Positions 19,506 through 27,902 of a stretch of DNA of 37,232 bases are shown one piece after another. The first letter of the stretch is position 1. Every line of letters begins with the position of its first letter. This DNA is from a virus: positions 1-37,232 of the IMG/VR virus record IMGVR_UViG_3300010293_000016. The stretch is one strand, 5' to 3'. The notes under the pieces are model-generated. The model made no database searches. It had not been told where the DNA came from and saw only the letters and a program-made list of their open reading frames with translations. The position numbers and the translations under genes were made by a program.

Positions 19506-19739
19506 ATGAAACAAGAGTTATTAAATTTTATACTAGCAAATGTAACAGACACAATGAAACTTAAGACCACAGAGCATCTTAATGATGGACGTAAAGGGAC
19601 TAAGATATGGCTTGTTTCTCGAGATAGAACTTATACTATCATCAGAGACAATTTTAATAGTGAGCTTATTGGACATACACCTGGAGATACTACACACATC
19701 ATTACCATAGATTCGTGGGAGGTGGTTCCACTTGAGTAG
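19506..19739 (+). CDS. Small hypothetical protein
   Basis: This 77-residue protein has a good ribosome binding site, TAGGAGG, just upstream. It has an N-terminal helix (LLNFILANVTDTMKL), a positively charged turn (HLNDGRKGTKIWLVSRDRTY) and C-terminal strands (THIITIDSWEVVPLE). I do not recognise the family. It overlaps the next gene by 8 bases and so is likely co-translated with it. It is one of a string of small genes following the fibres. Confidence 0.65.
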   Translation: MKQELLNFILANVTDTMKLKTTEHLNDGRKGTKIWLVSRDRTYTIIRDNFNSELIGHTPGDTTHIITIDSWEVVPLE

Positions 19740-20088
19740 AATATCTTTCAATGGAACATCTTCAATTAAATTTAATGGTACGTCATCATTAAAGTTATAC
19801 CCTGACACAATAGCACCAAGTATACTCGATGGTAGAATATACAACAGCTCAGGAAATTACTACTGCGAATGGAAAGTCACTAATAACGATCCTGCTCAAG
19901 CAACAATAACGTCAGAGTTTAATGACTCAGCACCTGATTTATTTGAAACAGTTCTTAACAGTGGAATAACATCATCATTAATTACACAGGACTTAGGTGG
20001 ATTTGCAGGTGATGGTACTATTTATGCATTCGCACAAGCTTCAGGGAAAGGCCCATCAGATTATGTCTCGGTATTCGTCGCTTTATAA
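19732..20088 (+). CDS. Small beta-rich virion-like protein (TTG start)
   Basis: The start is a TTG at 19732, positioned after GGGAGGTGG and overlapping the previous stop. The 118-residue product opens with a short internal repeat (SFNGTSSIKFNGTSSLKL) and continues as an Ig-like strand domain (NYYCEWKVTNNDPAQATITSEF ... YAFAQASGKGPSDYVSVFVAL). This pattern fits a small surface-decoration or fibre-accessory domain; the function is inferred from fold impression only. It overlaps the next gene by 26 bases. Confidence 0.6.
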   Translation: MSRISFNGTSSIKFNGTSSLKLYPDTIAPSILDGRIYNSSGNYYCEWKVTNNDPAQATITSEFNDSAPDLFETVLNSGITSSLITQDLGGFAGDGTIYAFAQASGKGPSDYVSVFVAL

Positions 20089-20368
20089 TAAGATAAAGCC
20101 TTACCTCACACCAAAAATGTTTATCTCATTTGGTATAGCATGGATAATCACTAACGGGTGGTGTTATATATTTATAGCTTTAGGGCCTATCTTAGGATGG
20201 AACTGGATGACAGTGGCAGGATCAACATGGGCTGTCATCTTATGGCTTCCATTCACCATAGAAAAGCCTATTACATTTGCAATTGCTTTATGGATTCAAA
20301 AGAAACTATTTATTAATAAGAAACGTAATGATATAATAAAGTCAAAAGGAGATGACTTAAGTGAATAA
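20063..20368 (+). CDS. Small integral membrane protein (holin candidate)
   Basis: I place the start at the ATG at 20063 (101 residues) rather than the upstream in-frame ATG at 19997, because the upstream part would lie wholly inside the previous gene and the 20063 ATG follows a GGGAAAGG sequence. It has two or three hydrophobic segments (MFISFGIAWIITNGWCYIFIAL, about 19-40; WMTVAGSTWAVILWLPF, about 48-64; possibly ITFAIALWIQKKLF) and a basic C-terminal tail (KKRNDIIKSKGDD). Size, segments and charged tail match holins, but similar small membrane proteins of unknown role are common in gut bacteria. Holin is a guess. Confidence 0.6.
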   Translation: MSRYSSLYNKIKPYLTPKMFISFGIAWIITNGWCYIFIALGPILGWNWMTVAGSTWAVILWLPFTIEKPITFAIALWIQKKLFINKKRNDIIKSKGDDLSE

Positions 20369-21671
20369 GATTCCCTATTTCAGACAAGGTCAAGAGATTA
20401 CAACTGCAGAACTTAATACAATCATCAAAAGTGTGAATGCTTTTATCACACTCTACACAGAGATGAAAAATTATAAAGGGCAGATTGAAACCGCTGAGGC
20501 CTCACACAATGCAGTGATTGAACAGTTCGTCTCCAGCTATGAAGAGATCATTAGAGAAACGCCTAACATTTTAGACATCTTGCAAAATTTTACTGGCTCA
20601 ATTCCTCCACAAGAAATTGTTGAGGTTATACAAACATTCTCAATCATTGATGGGTACTGGTATATTGACGGTGTTAACACTAACGTCTTAGCACAAGGCA
20701 CACCAGGTGCACAAGGATCTGACGGAGATCCAGGTGCTGATGGTGAACCAGGATATACATTGATACCTGTTATTGAAGATTTCGAAATCAGCTGGATAGT
20801 TGTAGATAAGACAGGTACTCAAGTCTTTGACCATGGACTGACGCTACCTCAAGGTACAAACATACGTGGACCTCAAGGACCTGAAGGGCCTCAAGGTATT
20901 CCAGGTTTAAAAGGTGATACAGGTCATACAGGTGCTCCGGGGCAACAAGGACTCCCTGGCGAAAAAGGAGACAAAGGTGATCCTGGCACACCATTCATTC
21001 TTAAAGGTAGTATCACTGATGAATCAGAATTACCTACAGCTACAGCTTTAATATTAAGCCATGCCTATATTTTAATCAATGAATCAAACCCAGCCCATCA
21101 ACATTTCTTTGTTGCTTCGCTTATATCAACAAATCCTAATGTATACAATTGGGTAGATACAGGTAACGTCTTAGGACCTAAGGGTGACAAGGGTGACAAG
21201 GGTGACAAGGGTGACAAGGGTGACACGGGCGACACGGGCGGCCAAGGTATCCAAGGTATCCAAGGTATTCAAGGTATCCAAGGTATCCAAGGTAATCCAG
21301 GAGCTAAAGGAGACAAAGGAGACAAAGGGGATACAGGAAATATTGGACCTACCGGATCTCAAGGTCCCGCCGGTGAAGGCTTAGGCTCAACAACAGGAGC
21401 TCCGCTATCATCTGACTCCACTGTCAGTGTAGATGGCTTTGCAGTTCAACTAGACTTCTACGACTATGTCAATGCAAAGACTACATCTAAATGGATTTAT
21501 GGTAACAAAACATTTAACATCACTAATGGTGGTAGTGGTAACTATCAATTTGTTACAGTTAGTATCACAATGTCAGCTGAACAAGTCACGATTGTTTATG
21601 ATGAAACAGGATACTCAGGAACTAAACCACAAAGTTTAGTTGTTATCTATAGAGTAAAGAAGGCGGTGTAA
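20361..21671 (+). CDS. Collagen-like tail fibre protein
   Basis: This 436-residue protein starts at GTG 20361, with AAAGGAGATG upstream. Order: N-terminal helical stalk (1-110), a first Gly-X-Y block (about 113-132), a beta insert, a second block GPQGPEGPQGIPGLKGDTG to GDKGDPGTP (about 172-212), a globular insert (about 213-270), a third block with GDK x4, GDT, GIQ x5, GDK x2 (about 271-340), then a C-terminal strand head domain (about 341-436). Gly-X-Y tracts form triple helices in phage fibres. The C-terminal head is probably the receptor-binding or trimerisation unit. The N-terminus does not share the anchor of the three upstream fibre paralogues. Confidence 0.9.
   Translation: MNKIPYFRQGQEITTAELNTIIKSVNAFITLYTEMKNYKGQIETAEASHNAVIEQFVSSYEEIIRETPNILDILQNFTGSIPPQEIVEVIQTFSIIDGYWYIDGVNTNVLAQGTPGAQGSDGDPGADGEPGYTLIPVIEDFEISWIVVDKTGTQVFDHGLTLPQGTNIRGPQGPEGPQGIPGLKGDTGHTGAPGQQGLPGEKGDKGDPGTPFILKGSITDESELPTATALILSHAYILINESNPAHQHFFVASLISTNPNVYNWVDTGNVLGPKGDKGDKGDKGDKGDTGDTGGQGIQGIQGIQGIQGIQGNPGAKGDKGDKGDTGNIGPTGSQGPAGEGLGSTTGAPLSSDSTVSVDGFAVQLDFYDYVNAKTTSKWIYGNKTFNITNGGSGNYQFVTVSITMSAEQVTIVYDETGYSGTKPQSLVVIYRVKKAV
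21183..21300 (+). repeat. Tandem 9-bp repeats encoding Gly-X-Y
   Basis: Two adjacent 9-bp tandem arrays: GGTGACAAG (four exact units, then two variants) and GGTATCCAA (five units including one variant). They encode GDK and GIQ triplets of the collagen-like region. They are translated and in frame, so this is not a CRISPR array. Slippage would change triple-helix length without a frameshift. Confidence 0.95.
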
Positions 21672-21674
21672 CAT

Positions 21675-21836
21675 ATGATCTATGTTAAAGAAATATATTT
21701 AGATGGTTCTACTAAATCAGTAAGAGCTATCAAAGATGACAATGCTATTTTACATCCTGACTTTATTGTCATCACAGAAGAAGAATACAATGCATTTATT
21801 AAACCAAACAATCAACCTGAGGAGCTGATACTATGA
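21675..21836 (+). CDS. Small hypothetical protein (53 residues)
   Basis: A 53-residue ORF lies between the collagen fibre and the next gene, opening MIYVKEIYLDGSTKSVRAIK and containing the turn HPDFIVITEEEYNAF. AAGGCGGTG, within the end of the collagen gene, can serve as a ribosome binding site, and the stop overlaps the next start as ATGA. The short strand-helix design resembles the small tail-fibre-associated or chaperone-like genes that follow fibres in many phages. Function is unknown. Confidence 0.6.
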   Translation: MIYVKEIYLDGSTKSVRAIKDDNAILHPDFIVITEEEYNAFIKPNNQPEELIL

Positions 21837-22570
21837 GCTACAAACTAATTGAAGATCTTAGACTACTTCCTCAGGGACACAAGACATTTAATGGAATGCT
21901 TACAGTAGAAACAGATCTACCAGAAACTATTCAGTTACTAGCCATTGTAGAAACTGAGAGCTTTAAAGTAAGCCTGCCACTGAATCAAACACAACCCAAT
22001 GTTCGTGAAGTCACTTTTAAATTTCCTAATAGTTTTAGTGAACAAAGAGTTGATATTCATATTGCAGTCTTTAATGCAAATGAATGGGTACATGGACCAA
22101 AATTGAACATCGCTGTTGATCTTAGATCTATTCAAAGAACCAATCGTGAGCAGGACATTATGAAGTTAATAGGTTTAGATATAACTGAACTTAGATTTAG
22201 ATTAGATTCATATGCCAAAGGATTTGTTAAACCTAACCTTCCTCCATACAACAAAGAGTATGTTAAGAAAGGTATGGTCTTAATGACAATCGATGATGAA
22301 GGTAACGCAGCATTTATGTTTCCCTTCTATGATGTCATTAAAGAAGTTAATGGAGTAAAGGCAAACGATCAGAAGCTTTCTTTATCTGCTAAGGATATCC
22401 CGTATGCTGGAGATAAGTCCGTAGCAGATGTCATGAAAGATCTATTAACTGTAGTTAGACAAAGTGCTGAGAACGATAAAAAAATTCAAGAAGCACTCAC
22501 TAAGATAGCGAAAAGCCTCGGTGAACTGGAAGCTAAAATTCTCCAGGAAGAAAACCGAGACGTTATATAG
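21833..22570 (+). CDS. Putative virion protein (beta domain plus coiled coil)
   Basis: This 245-residue protein has GAGGAG upstream. Residues 1-105 are strand-rich (TFNGMLTVETDLPETIQLLAIV, SFKVSLPLNQTQPNVREVTFKF), the middle contains a Lys/Pro-rich linker (about 125-145), and the end from about 195 is a long charged helix (VMKDLLTVVRQSAENDKKIQEALTKIAKSLGELEAKILQEE). The ligand-like beta domain followed by a coil suggests an attachment or baseplate component. No diagnostic motif is recognised. Confidence 0.65.
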   Translation: MSYKLIEDLRLLPQGHKTFNGMLTVETDLPETIQLLAIVETESFKVSLPLNQTQPNVREVTFKFPNSFSEQRVDIHIAVFNANEWVHGPKLNIAVDLRSIQRTNREQDIMKLIGLDITELRFRLDSYAKGFVKPNLPPYNKEYVKKGMVLMTIDDEGNAAFMFPFYDVIKEVNGVKANDQKLSLSAKDIPYAGDKSVADVMKDLLTVVRQSAENDKKIQEALTKIAKSLGELEAKILQEENRDVI

Positions 22571-22581
22571 GAGGATAAAAT

Positions 22582-23055
22582 ATGTTTACAGTTCTATATT
22601 CATTTCAAGAATTTGCAGGAACACAAGCAGGATCCTGGATCCTTGCGTCACTTCCAGCATTAGGTACTGCATTACTTTCAATTATCATCGCTAAGCTAAG
22701 ATCTAAAGCAGCTATCATCGCTGCTAAAGATGGCCAGATATCTGAACTCAGTGGACTTGTTCTGCGTTTAACAGATACAATTGAAAAGCTAGGGCAGATG
22801 TTCACCCTTGCCTTTGTAGAATCTAAAGGATTAACTGCACCAGTTAAGATGGAAATTGCAAGACTTGCTAAGACTATGATCACAGACGTTAAGTCAGAAG
22901 CAGCTAAAGCTATTGACATCGCACTCAACCTGGGTAAAGATGCTATAGCTAAACAAGCTGCAGAGCTGCTTCTTAAAGCACAGGAAAAAGCAGATAACCT
23001 TATTACCGGATTAACCCTTCAGACTGATATCCCACAAGTTGACGAGCTAACATGA
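22582..23055 (+). CDS. Single-anchor membrane protein with long coiled coil
   Basis: This 157-residue protein has a ribosome binding site ATAGGAGGA. Residues 18-37 form an Ala/Leu/Ile-rich membrane helix (SWILASLPALGTALLSIIIA) followed by a basic patch (KLRSK) and long helices to about 140. This resembles phage holin-like or anchored coiled-coil proteins. It begins a run of three membrane-protein genes joined by ATGA overlaps (23052, 23516). Lysis, membrane disruption and superinfection exclusion are all possible; none is proven. Confidence 0.65.
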   Translation: MFTVLYSFQEFAGTQAGSWILASLPALGTALLSIIIAKLRSKAAIIAAKDGQISELSGLVLRLTDTIEKLGQMFTLAFVESKGLTAPVKMEIARLAKTMITDVKSEAAKAIDIALNLGKDAIAKQAAELLLKAQEKADNLITGLTLQTDIPQVDELT

Positions 23056-23519
23056 GCACAAAATTAAAGCAGTCGTTATACACGATTGCCTTTATCGTTA
23101 TCGCAATTGTCTTGCCTATCGTTATCTTTTCATTTAAGTATCCTAAACTGTGGGACTTTGAAAGAGATACAGTATGGAAAGTATCTGGATTAGTAATCAC
23201 AATCTCTATTGTGCTACTATTTGTATTCAGAAAATTTGTGAAGGCAAGAATAAAGGCACTGAGATACGGATTCTGGAAAGTATTCTTTACTGTAGCACCC
23301 GCTATTATAGGAGCATGGGTTCTATTTGGATTAGTCTATGGTGTCCACTTATACTTTGCAGCCTTTAGTTATGTAACTATGGTTATAGCTATATGTGAAT
23401 CAGTAGCATGGGGTGGTATCTACCCTATCCTAATGCACTACGATTACATCCTCCTTAAGGAAGAGCGTGAAGACGCAGTCATCAGTGCGATGAAGAAAGC
23501 CGGGGTTATTCAAGTATGA
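23052..23519 (+). CDS. Four-helix integral membrane protein
   Basis: This 155-residue protein overlaps its neighbours at both ends by ATGA. I see four likely membrane helices at residues 9-27, 42-60, 76-98 and 101-125, with a basic cytoplasmic loop (RKFVKARIKALRYGF) and a charged C-terminal helix (LLKEEREDAVISAMKKAG). The positive-inside rule places the loop and probably both termini in the cytoplasm. The family is unknown. Its tight coupling to the neighbouring membrane genes suggests a shared membrane complex. Confidence 0.7.
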   Translation: MSTKLKQSLYTIAFIVIAIVLPIVIFSFKYPKLWDFERDTVWKVSGLVITISIVLLFVFRKFVKARIKALRYGFWKVFFTVAPAIIGAWVLFGLVYGVHLYFAAFSYVTMVIAICESVAWGGIYPILMHYDYILLKEEREDAVISAMKKAGVIQV

Positions 23520-24442
23520 ACTTAGTTAAAAAGATTATGTGGGGATTACTGATGCTATCTGGTATAGCAATCATGATTATATCCTCCGCAGTATTTAATG
23601 TATCTCCTTCACTTAGAGATCGAACTATGGCATGGTTCATGGAGAATCTCTTTGCAGTTATCTCTCTTGTGATGATTACATTTGCTGTTATCTTCTTAGG
23701 CATTGATGAATACAAGAGAACTAATGAAGAGTATAAAGCAGCTGAAGAAGATATTAAAAAGTTTATTAAATTAGAGTACAGACCTACCGTATGGACCAAG
23801 TTTAAAAACTACATCAACCCTATACGTAAGATCAATCAATATCAAGAAGTCCTGAGAGTGCAGCTTCATAACTTAGAATTTAAAGCTAAAGAAGAAGACT
23901 TAATATTATACGATAGCACAAGAGAAGAAGATCAAGATAAAAAACTTACGAACCCATATTGCATGAAACGTAAGTATCTTGAAGACAGATCTAACGAGAA
24001 ATGGCTAAGAGCAAATATCAAACATATCAAAGTTACTTATGATGAAATTGATATTAATGTAGTAGTTAGTGGATCATTTCCTAAGAGCTCTAACAAAGTA
24101 AGACAAGTTAATGAGTTCGTAACCAAAGGTAAAGGATGGAAATTATTCAGATCACGTATTCCTATAATTGTTTTAATTACAGGTATCTTCATGTTTGTAT
24201 CCTCAATGATACTTCAGTTCGAATTCGGTGTAACCTTCTGGGCTAACACCGGAATTAAAATTATGTCCATGGCATGGAATATATTTATTGCTATCAGGTT
24301 TAAAGAAGAATGGAATCAAACGGTAACACTAACCGACATTATGTTCCAAGATGGCATGGTTAAAGAGTATCGTAACTATGTTAAACGTGAACTAAAATCA
24401 CAGGGTTTAAACCCTCAAGGAGGCGACGACAGTGACGCTTGA
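23516..24442 (+). CDS. Membrane protein with large soluble central domain
   Basis: This 308-residue protein starts in an ATGA overlap. Two N-terminal membrane helices (about 8-27, 44-63) are followed by a charged coil and a soluble domain (about 65-210, including YDSTREEDQDKKLTNPYCMKR and a strand pair LRANIKHIKVTYDEIDINVVVSG), then two more membrane helices (about 214-232, 240-260). The soluble part should lie on the cytoplasmic side, making it a candidate sensor or partner of the preceding membrane proteins. I do not recognise the domain. Confidence 0.7.
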   Translation: MNLVKKIMWGLLMLSGIAIMIISSAVFNVSPSLRDRTMAWFMENLFAVISLVMITFAVIFLGIDEYKRTNEEYKAAEEDIKKFIKLEYRPTVWTKFKNYINPIRKINQYQEVLRVQLHNLEFKAKEEDLILYDSTREEDQDKKLTNPYCMKRKYLEDRSNEKWLRANIKHIKVTYDEIDINVVVSGSFPKSSNKVRQVNEFVTKGKGWKLFRSRIPIIVLITGIFMFVSSMILQFEFGVTFWANTGIKIMSMAWNIFIAIRFKEEWNQTVTLTDIMFQDGMVKEYRNYVKRELKSQGLNPQGGDDSDA

Positions 24443-25094
24443 AGAATTAGAAATTAAGGTATTGCAAATGGAACAAGCCTTGCTACCTATCAATGATTCA
24501 ATCGCTGAGTTTTATAAATACATTCCATATGTATATACACAAATCATATCTGATCCAGATAGAATTTTTAATGTGTTTGTTCCTTCTACAAGAGAGAAGC
24601 CAACTACACTTCTTTATTATGTTCCTGTTAAATCAAGCAAGAATGTTATAAGCCAGATGAATGAGCTAAGAATTATTCACGGAACAAATTCAGCAATCAT
24701 TTATAATATCTACTATGAAGCTTCCGATGGAACAACTAAACCTATTCAGGCTCAAGCTATAGTTCCTAACAAGTTATGTATCTTTAGATTACAACCTCTC
24801 ATTGGTAGAGCTATCCTAGTTAATGCAACGATTGAAGACAACGCTAGAGTGTTCCAACTTTATGTAAGCAATCAATCTTACTTTAGAAACAACCCTAAAA
24901 TATATACAGATCCAGATAACATCTTGGGTTCATCTGAAGAACTTGTGACTCAATCGCAAGCAGAAGAGATTGCAGAACAAAAAGCTACACTTGTCTTAGA
25001 AGGTAAGCTTTTATATGGCACAACAGATCCTATCACAGCACTAACAGGAAAGGAAGACGGCACATTCTACGTTCAGGTACCATCAGATGACTAA
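24432..25094 (+). CDS. Putative virion protein
   Basis: This 220-residue protein begins at GTG 24432 with CAAGGAGGCGA upstream, overlapping the previous gene by 11 bases. It has an N-terminal coil (LEELEIKVLQMEQALLPIN), a central beta-sandwich-like region, and a C-terminal fibre-like ending (LLYGTTDPITALTGKEDGTFYVQVP), a turn pattern frequent at the ends of phage fibre repeats (x-G-xx-DP/P...G-DG-x-Y-v). It is probably a tail or fibre accessory. It overlaps the next gene by 8 bases. Confidence 0.6.
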   Translation: MTLEELEIKVLQMEQALLPINDSIAEFYKYIPYVYTQIISDPDRIFNVFVPSTREKPTTLLYYVPVKSSKNVISQMNELRIIHGTNSAIIYNIYYEASDGTTKPIQAQAIVPNKLCIFRLQPLIGRAILVNATIEDNARVFQLYVSNQSYFRNNPKIYTDPDNILGSSEELVTQSQAEEIAEQKATLVLEGKLLYGTTDPITALTGKEDGTFYVQVPSDD

Positions 25095-25947
25095 TCTAAA
25101 GAACCAATATGGTCAAGAAATTGATGCAGTGTTTAAGATTCACGGCACTGTCTACAAAAATTATCTTGCCTACATCAAGTGCACCATCGAGAATAACTTA
25201 GATCAGGATCCTCCTGAATCTTTTCAAGTTGCTTATGTCTATCAAGGAAGAGAATACATGGACAGCCAGTTCTACTGGATAGATGTTGTTCCTGACGGTG
25301 TATTACAAGATGAGGTTTACCATATCAGTGTTAATAAATCCATAAGTTTTAACTTAAGGGTTAACTTGTTTGGTGGATACTTATTAGATAGCCGTGCCTT
25401 GGCTAAAATTGTACGTATCAGAATCTATAATGTAACGGATGTAAAGACTTTGATCTGGGAAAGCTCAGACATTAAACTTGTATCTCAACCTATCAATACA
25501 CCTACTGTAGTAACTGAAGATAAGTATAAAGCTGGAACGTTAACAGTTAAGCATGCCTTTGCTTGGTATTCTGATCAAGACTTCAACTATTATAACGATG
25601 ACTTTCATGTAGTAACTAACCTCCTGGATGCTTTAGGTCAAACTAAACGCACAGATACACGAATGATTAGTGGACCTAAAGAAGTAATCACATTTAATAA
25701 TCTTGATCCAGGGAAGTATGTGCTACTCACTAAGCTTTATGTCTTTACTGGATACACAATGTATACAAGTGCAGACATTAAACAATTAGCCGAGAAGAAT
25801 CCAACACTCTATCTGGTTCATAATGATAAGATCTATAAAGCATCTGGTATCTATGTTAAAGTAGGCACTGATTCATACGGGGTACCTATCATTAAACAAA
25901 TAGATAATCTAGGTGTAATGGATATCATTCCTAAAGAGTCAGTCTAA
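25087..25947 (+). CDS. Putative virion protein, last gene of the late operon
   Basis: This 286-residue protein is rich in aromatic beta strands (YLAYIKCTIENNL, SFQVAYVYQGREYMDSQFYWIDVVP, KYVLLTKLYVFTGYTMYT), consistent with an Ig-like or jelly-roll attachment protein. Its start overlaps the preceding stop region, and the operon ends with an intrinsic terminator 17 bases downstream. No motif identifies a receptor or enzyme. It may pair with the preceding product. Confidence 0.6.
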   Translation: MTNLKNQYGQEIDAVFKIHGTVYKNYLAYIKCTIENNLDQDPPESFQVAYVYQGREYMDSQFYWIDVVPDGVLQDEVYHISVNKSISFNLRVNLFGGYLLDSRALAKIVRIRIYNVTDVKTLIWESSDIKLVSQPINTPTVVTEDKYKAGTLTVKHAFAWYSDQDFNYYNDDFHVVTNLLDALGQTKRTDTRMISGPKEVITFNNLDPGKYVLLTKLYVFTGYTMYTSADIKQLAEKNPTLYLVHNDKIYKASGIYVKVGTDSYGVPIIKQIDNLGVMDIIPKESV

Positions 25948-25963
25948 CTGTGGACAAATACAA

Positions 25964-25992
25964 TCAAGCAGCCCTAACCGGTTGCTTTTTTA
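25964..25992 (+). terminator. Intrinsic terminator of the late operon
   Basis: Stem AAGCAGCC (25967-25974) pairs with GGTTGCTT (25980-25987) with one G-U pair around a short loop, followed by a T6 tract. It closes the structural operon. Its right arm and tract overlap the -35 element of the next promoter. Confidence 0.85.
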
Positions 25993-26010
25993 TACATTAG
26001 AATGTATACT
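25982..26010 (+). promoter_or_regulatory. Early-gene promoter upstream of helicase operon
   Basis: -35 TTGCTT (25982-25987) and -10 TATACT (26005-26010) have a 17-base spacer. The -35 is degenerate and lies inside the terminator. The start would fall near 26017, just ahead of the 38-residue gene's ribosome binding site. A GTGGACAA box (25950-25957) lies upstream. Confidence 0.55.
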
Positions 26011-26034
26011 ATAAATAGGATACGAGGTGATACT

Positions 26035-26151
26035 ATGGCTACACATAAGTTAGAATATTATTTTGAAGTAGAATTTGAGGATGGAACACATAAAGAAATC
26101 CCATGGCCTGACAACACTGATCATAAAGTCTATATGAAGCCTCATGAGTAG
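26035..26151 (+). CDS. Small acidic protein, first gene of the early operon
   Basis: A 38-residue ORF with GAGGTGA ribosome binding site at 26024-26030, the first gene after the promoter. The product (MATHKLEYYFEVEFEDGTHK start) is acidic and aromatic, with a strand-turn-strand appearance, and ends within the helicase start (overlap 8 bases). Phage first-early genes are often small host-takeover proteins; that role is inferred from position only. Confidence 0.6.
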   Translation: MATHKLEYYFEVEFEDGTHKEIPWPDNTDHKVYMKPHE

Positions 26152-27703
26152 AATTTATTTACAGAATGGGTTCATGATTGTAGAAAAAAATGAATTCACT
26201 GATACACTAAAATGGCTGACAGAGTATAGCGAAACTAAATACTTCTTCCACCCTAATATTTACACTAAGGCACTCTTCAGACGGGATGTATGGCCAAGAA
26301 TATCTGAGTTCGAGTATGACATGGAAGACATCAAGTATCTAGGAACTATAGATCTTTCACACAAGCGTCCTGTTACTCATGAAATTGTTCAACCTATAGG
26401 GATAGAATTAGAAGACTTCCAAGTTAAAGCAGTACAACACATGCTTGAGCATGATAGAGCAGGCATATACTTTGGAACAGGAACCGGTAAAACAATTATC
26501 ACAATCTCTTACATGCTATCAACGAAACCTAAGAGAGTTGTTATTGTCACACCTCTTCGTGTCCTTACTCAATACATGAGTCAAATTAAAAAGTATACGG
26601 ACTATGAGGTTAGTGATCAAATTAAAGTATTACAAAATGAGTATAGCACTCTTGTGATCAACTACGAATCATTGCATCACTTAATAGGGTTAAATGATTT
26701 AGACTTACTGATCCTGGATGAATCACACAAAGCTAAAGACTTCACAAGTTTAACTAATGAAACATTACGTAGACTTAGTATAGAATTTAAAGAGATCTAC
26801 TTATTTACTGGGACACCTTTAGATAAGAACAGATTCGAAATACTATCTCAATTAGCTGTACTGGACTGGAGATTTCTTCCAGGTAAAACAAACTTCTTGA
26901 AGAGATACTTTGAAGTAGATCAATACTATAGCCCCATCGCAGAGCTAAGACCACTAGAATTAACCTATTTAATAGGAGATATTATCATAGCAGCTGAGAC
27001 AGATGATGTCTTAGACCTACCACCGGAGGTAGATCATGAAATTAAAATCAAAAAAAGAGATCCGCTTTATGACATACTATTTAAAAAGAAAGTTGTCGTA
27101 CTTGAAGACAGTCAGACAATCGTCGCTGACTCTGCAGGCAAGCTGCTTAACAAACTTCGTCAGATCTCTAACGGGCACATCATTACAGATCAAGGCAACA
27201 CGATCCTACTTGAAACAGGCAAGACAGAAGCGTTATCAAAGTTCTTTAAAGACCATGATCGAGGAATCGTCTTCACAGAATTCGACGCCGACATCACGAA
27301 AGTCCTATCTGTTATGCCCAGCGATCATACATACACCATCGTTACAGGCAAAACTAAAGCTAAGGATAGTGGACCAGCAATTGAAGAATTCAAAGCAGGA
27401 TATTACAACTACCTTATCATACAGTCAACTTCTGGAAACGCCGGGCTCGATCTATGGATGGTTCATGAAACGTTCTTCTATGGAATTCCACTCTCCTACA
27501 TTGTACTTCATCAATGCAAATCAAGAACCAGAAGATATGGTCAGACTCAGCCGTGCAATTACTATTTTGCAATCAATGCAGGAACTGTAGACACTAAGAT
27601 CTACCGTGTTCTTAAACAAAAGAAATCATTTACAACAGCAACATTCAAAAAATTTAAAGGAGTATTAGAAAATGAACCGATTGAAATTCCACATTCTGAA
27701 TAA
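26144..27703 (+). CDS. SNF2/DEAD-type DNA helicase
   Basis: This 519-residue superfamily 2 helicase has the motifs in order: a Q-like region FQVKAVQHML (about 90-100), Walker A GTGTGKT (about 111-117), motif Ia VIVTPLRVL, Walker B LLILDESH (DESH 192-195), motif III LFTGTP (about 226-231), and in the second RecA lobe GLDLWMVHE and motif VI HQCKSRTRRYGQ (about 459-470). SNF2-like proteins of this size occur in phage replication clusters, where they probably remodel replication forks or unwind DNA for the adjacent polymerase. It is the first large gene of the early operon. Start overlaps the previous gene. Confidence 0.9.
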   Translation: MSRIYLQNGFMIVEKNEFTDTLKWLTEYSETKYFFHPNIYTKALFRRDVWPRISEFEYDMEDIKYLGTIDLSHKRPVTHEIVQPIGIELEDFQVKAVQHMLEHDRAGIYFGTGTGKTIITISYMLSTKPKRVVIVTPLRVLTQYMSQIKKYTDYEVSDQIKVLQNEYSTLVINYESLHHLIGLNDLDLLILDESHKAKDFTSLTNETLRRLSIEFKEIYLFTGTPLDKNRFEILSQLAVLDWRFLPGKTNFLKRYFEVDQYYSPIAELRPLELTYLIGDIIIAAETDDVLDLPPEVDHEIKIKKRDPLYDILFKKKVVVLEDSQTIVADSAGKLLNKLRQISNGHIITDQGNTILLETGKTEALSKFFKDHDRGIVFTEFDADITKVLSVMPSDHTYTIVTGKTKAKDSGPAIEEFKAGYYNYLIIQSTSGNAGLDLWMVHETFFYGIPLSYIVLHQCKSRTRRYGQTQPCNYYFAINAGTVDTKIYRVLKQKKSFTTATFKKFKGVLENEPIEIPHSE

Positions 27704-27902
27704 GTATGGCAGTGTTAACAACTTCTTTGAGACTACTAAAGTAAATGTCTCCAGAACAAATCTTTATGCTGTATTAAATAACACCGACGCAAATCCGCAG
27801 ATAGCAACCATTACTGAAATCTCAAAAGCTCTTGAGCTTCCCGCATGGGACGTCATTGAAATGATGAAGCAAGAGCATATGGACTTGCATGTACATAGTT
27901 GA
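27672..27902 (+). CDS. Small helix-turn-helix (XRE/Cro-like) protein
   Basis: This 76-residue protein has ribosome binding site AAAGGAG (27656-27662) within the helicase 3' end and overlaps the helicase by 32 bases and the polymerase by 14. The pattern (NNFFETTKVNVSRTNLYAVLNNT, then ITEISKALELPAWDVIEMM) fits a Cro/XRE HTH with recognition helix around 25-37 and a following helix pair. It is either a regulator of early/late switching or a DNA-binding cofactor of replication. No ligand domain is present. Confidence 0.75.
   Translation: MNRLKFHILNKYGSVNNFFETTKVNVSRTNLYAVLNNTDANPQIATITEISKALELPAWDVIEMMKQEHMDLHVHS

Noticed and set aside
19997-20062. Upstream ATG of the membrane protein gene
   Set aside because: The extra 22 residues are encoded entirely within the preceding gene in another frame, and the internal ATG at 20063 better fits the hydrophobic topology and the purine-rich site before it.
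21183-21300. CRISPR-like repeats
   Set aside because: The units are 9 bp, contiguous without spacers, and encode Gly-X-Y collagen triplets.
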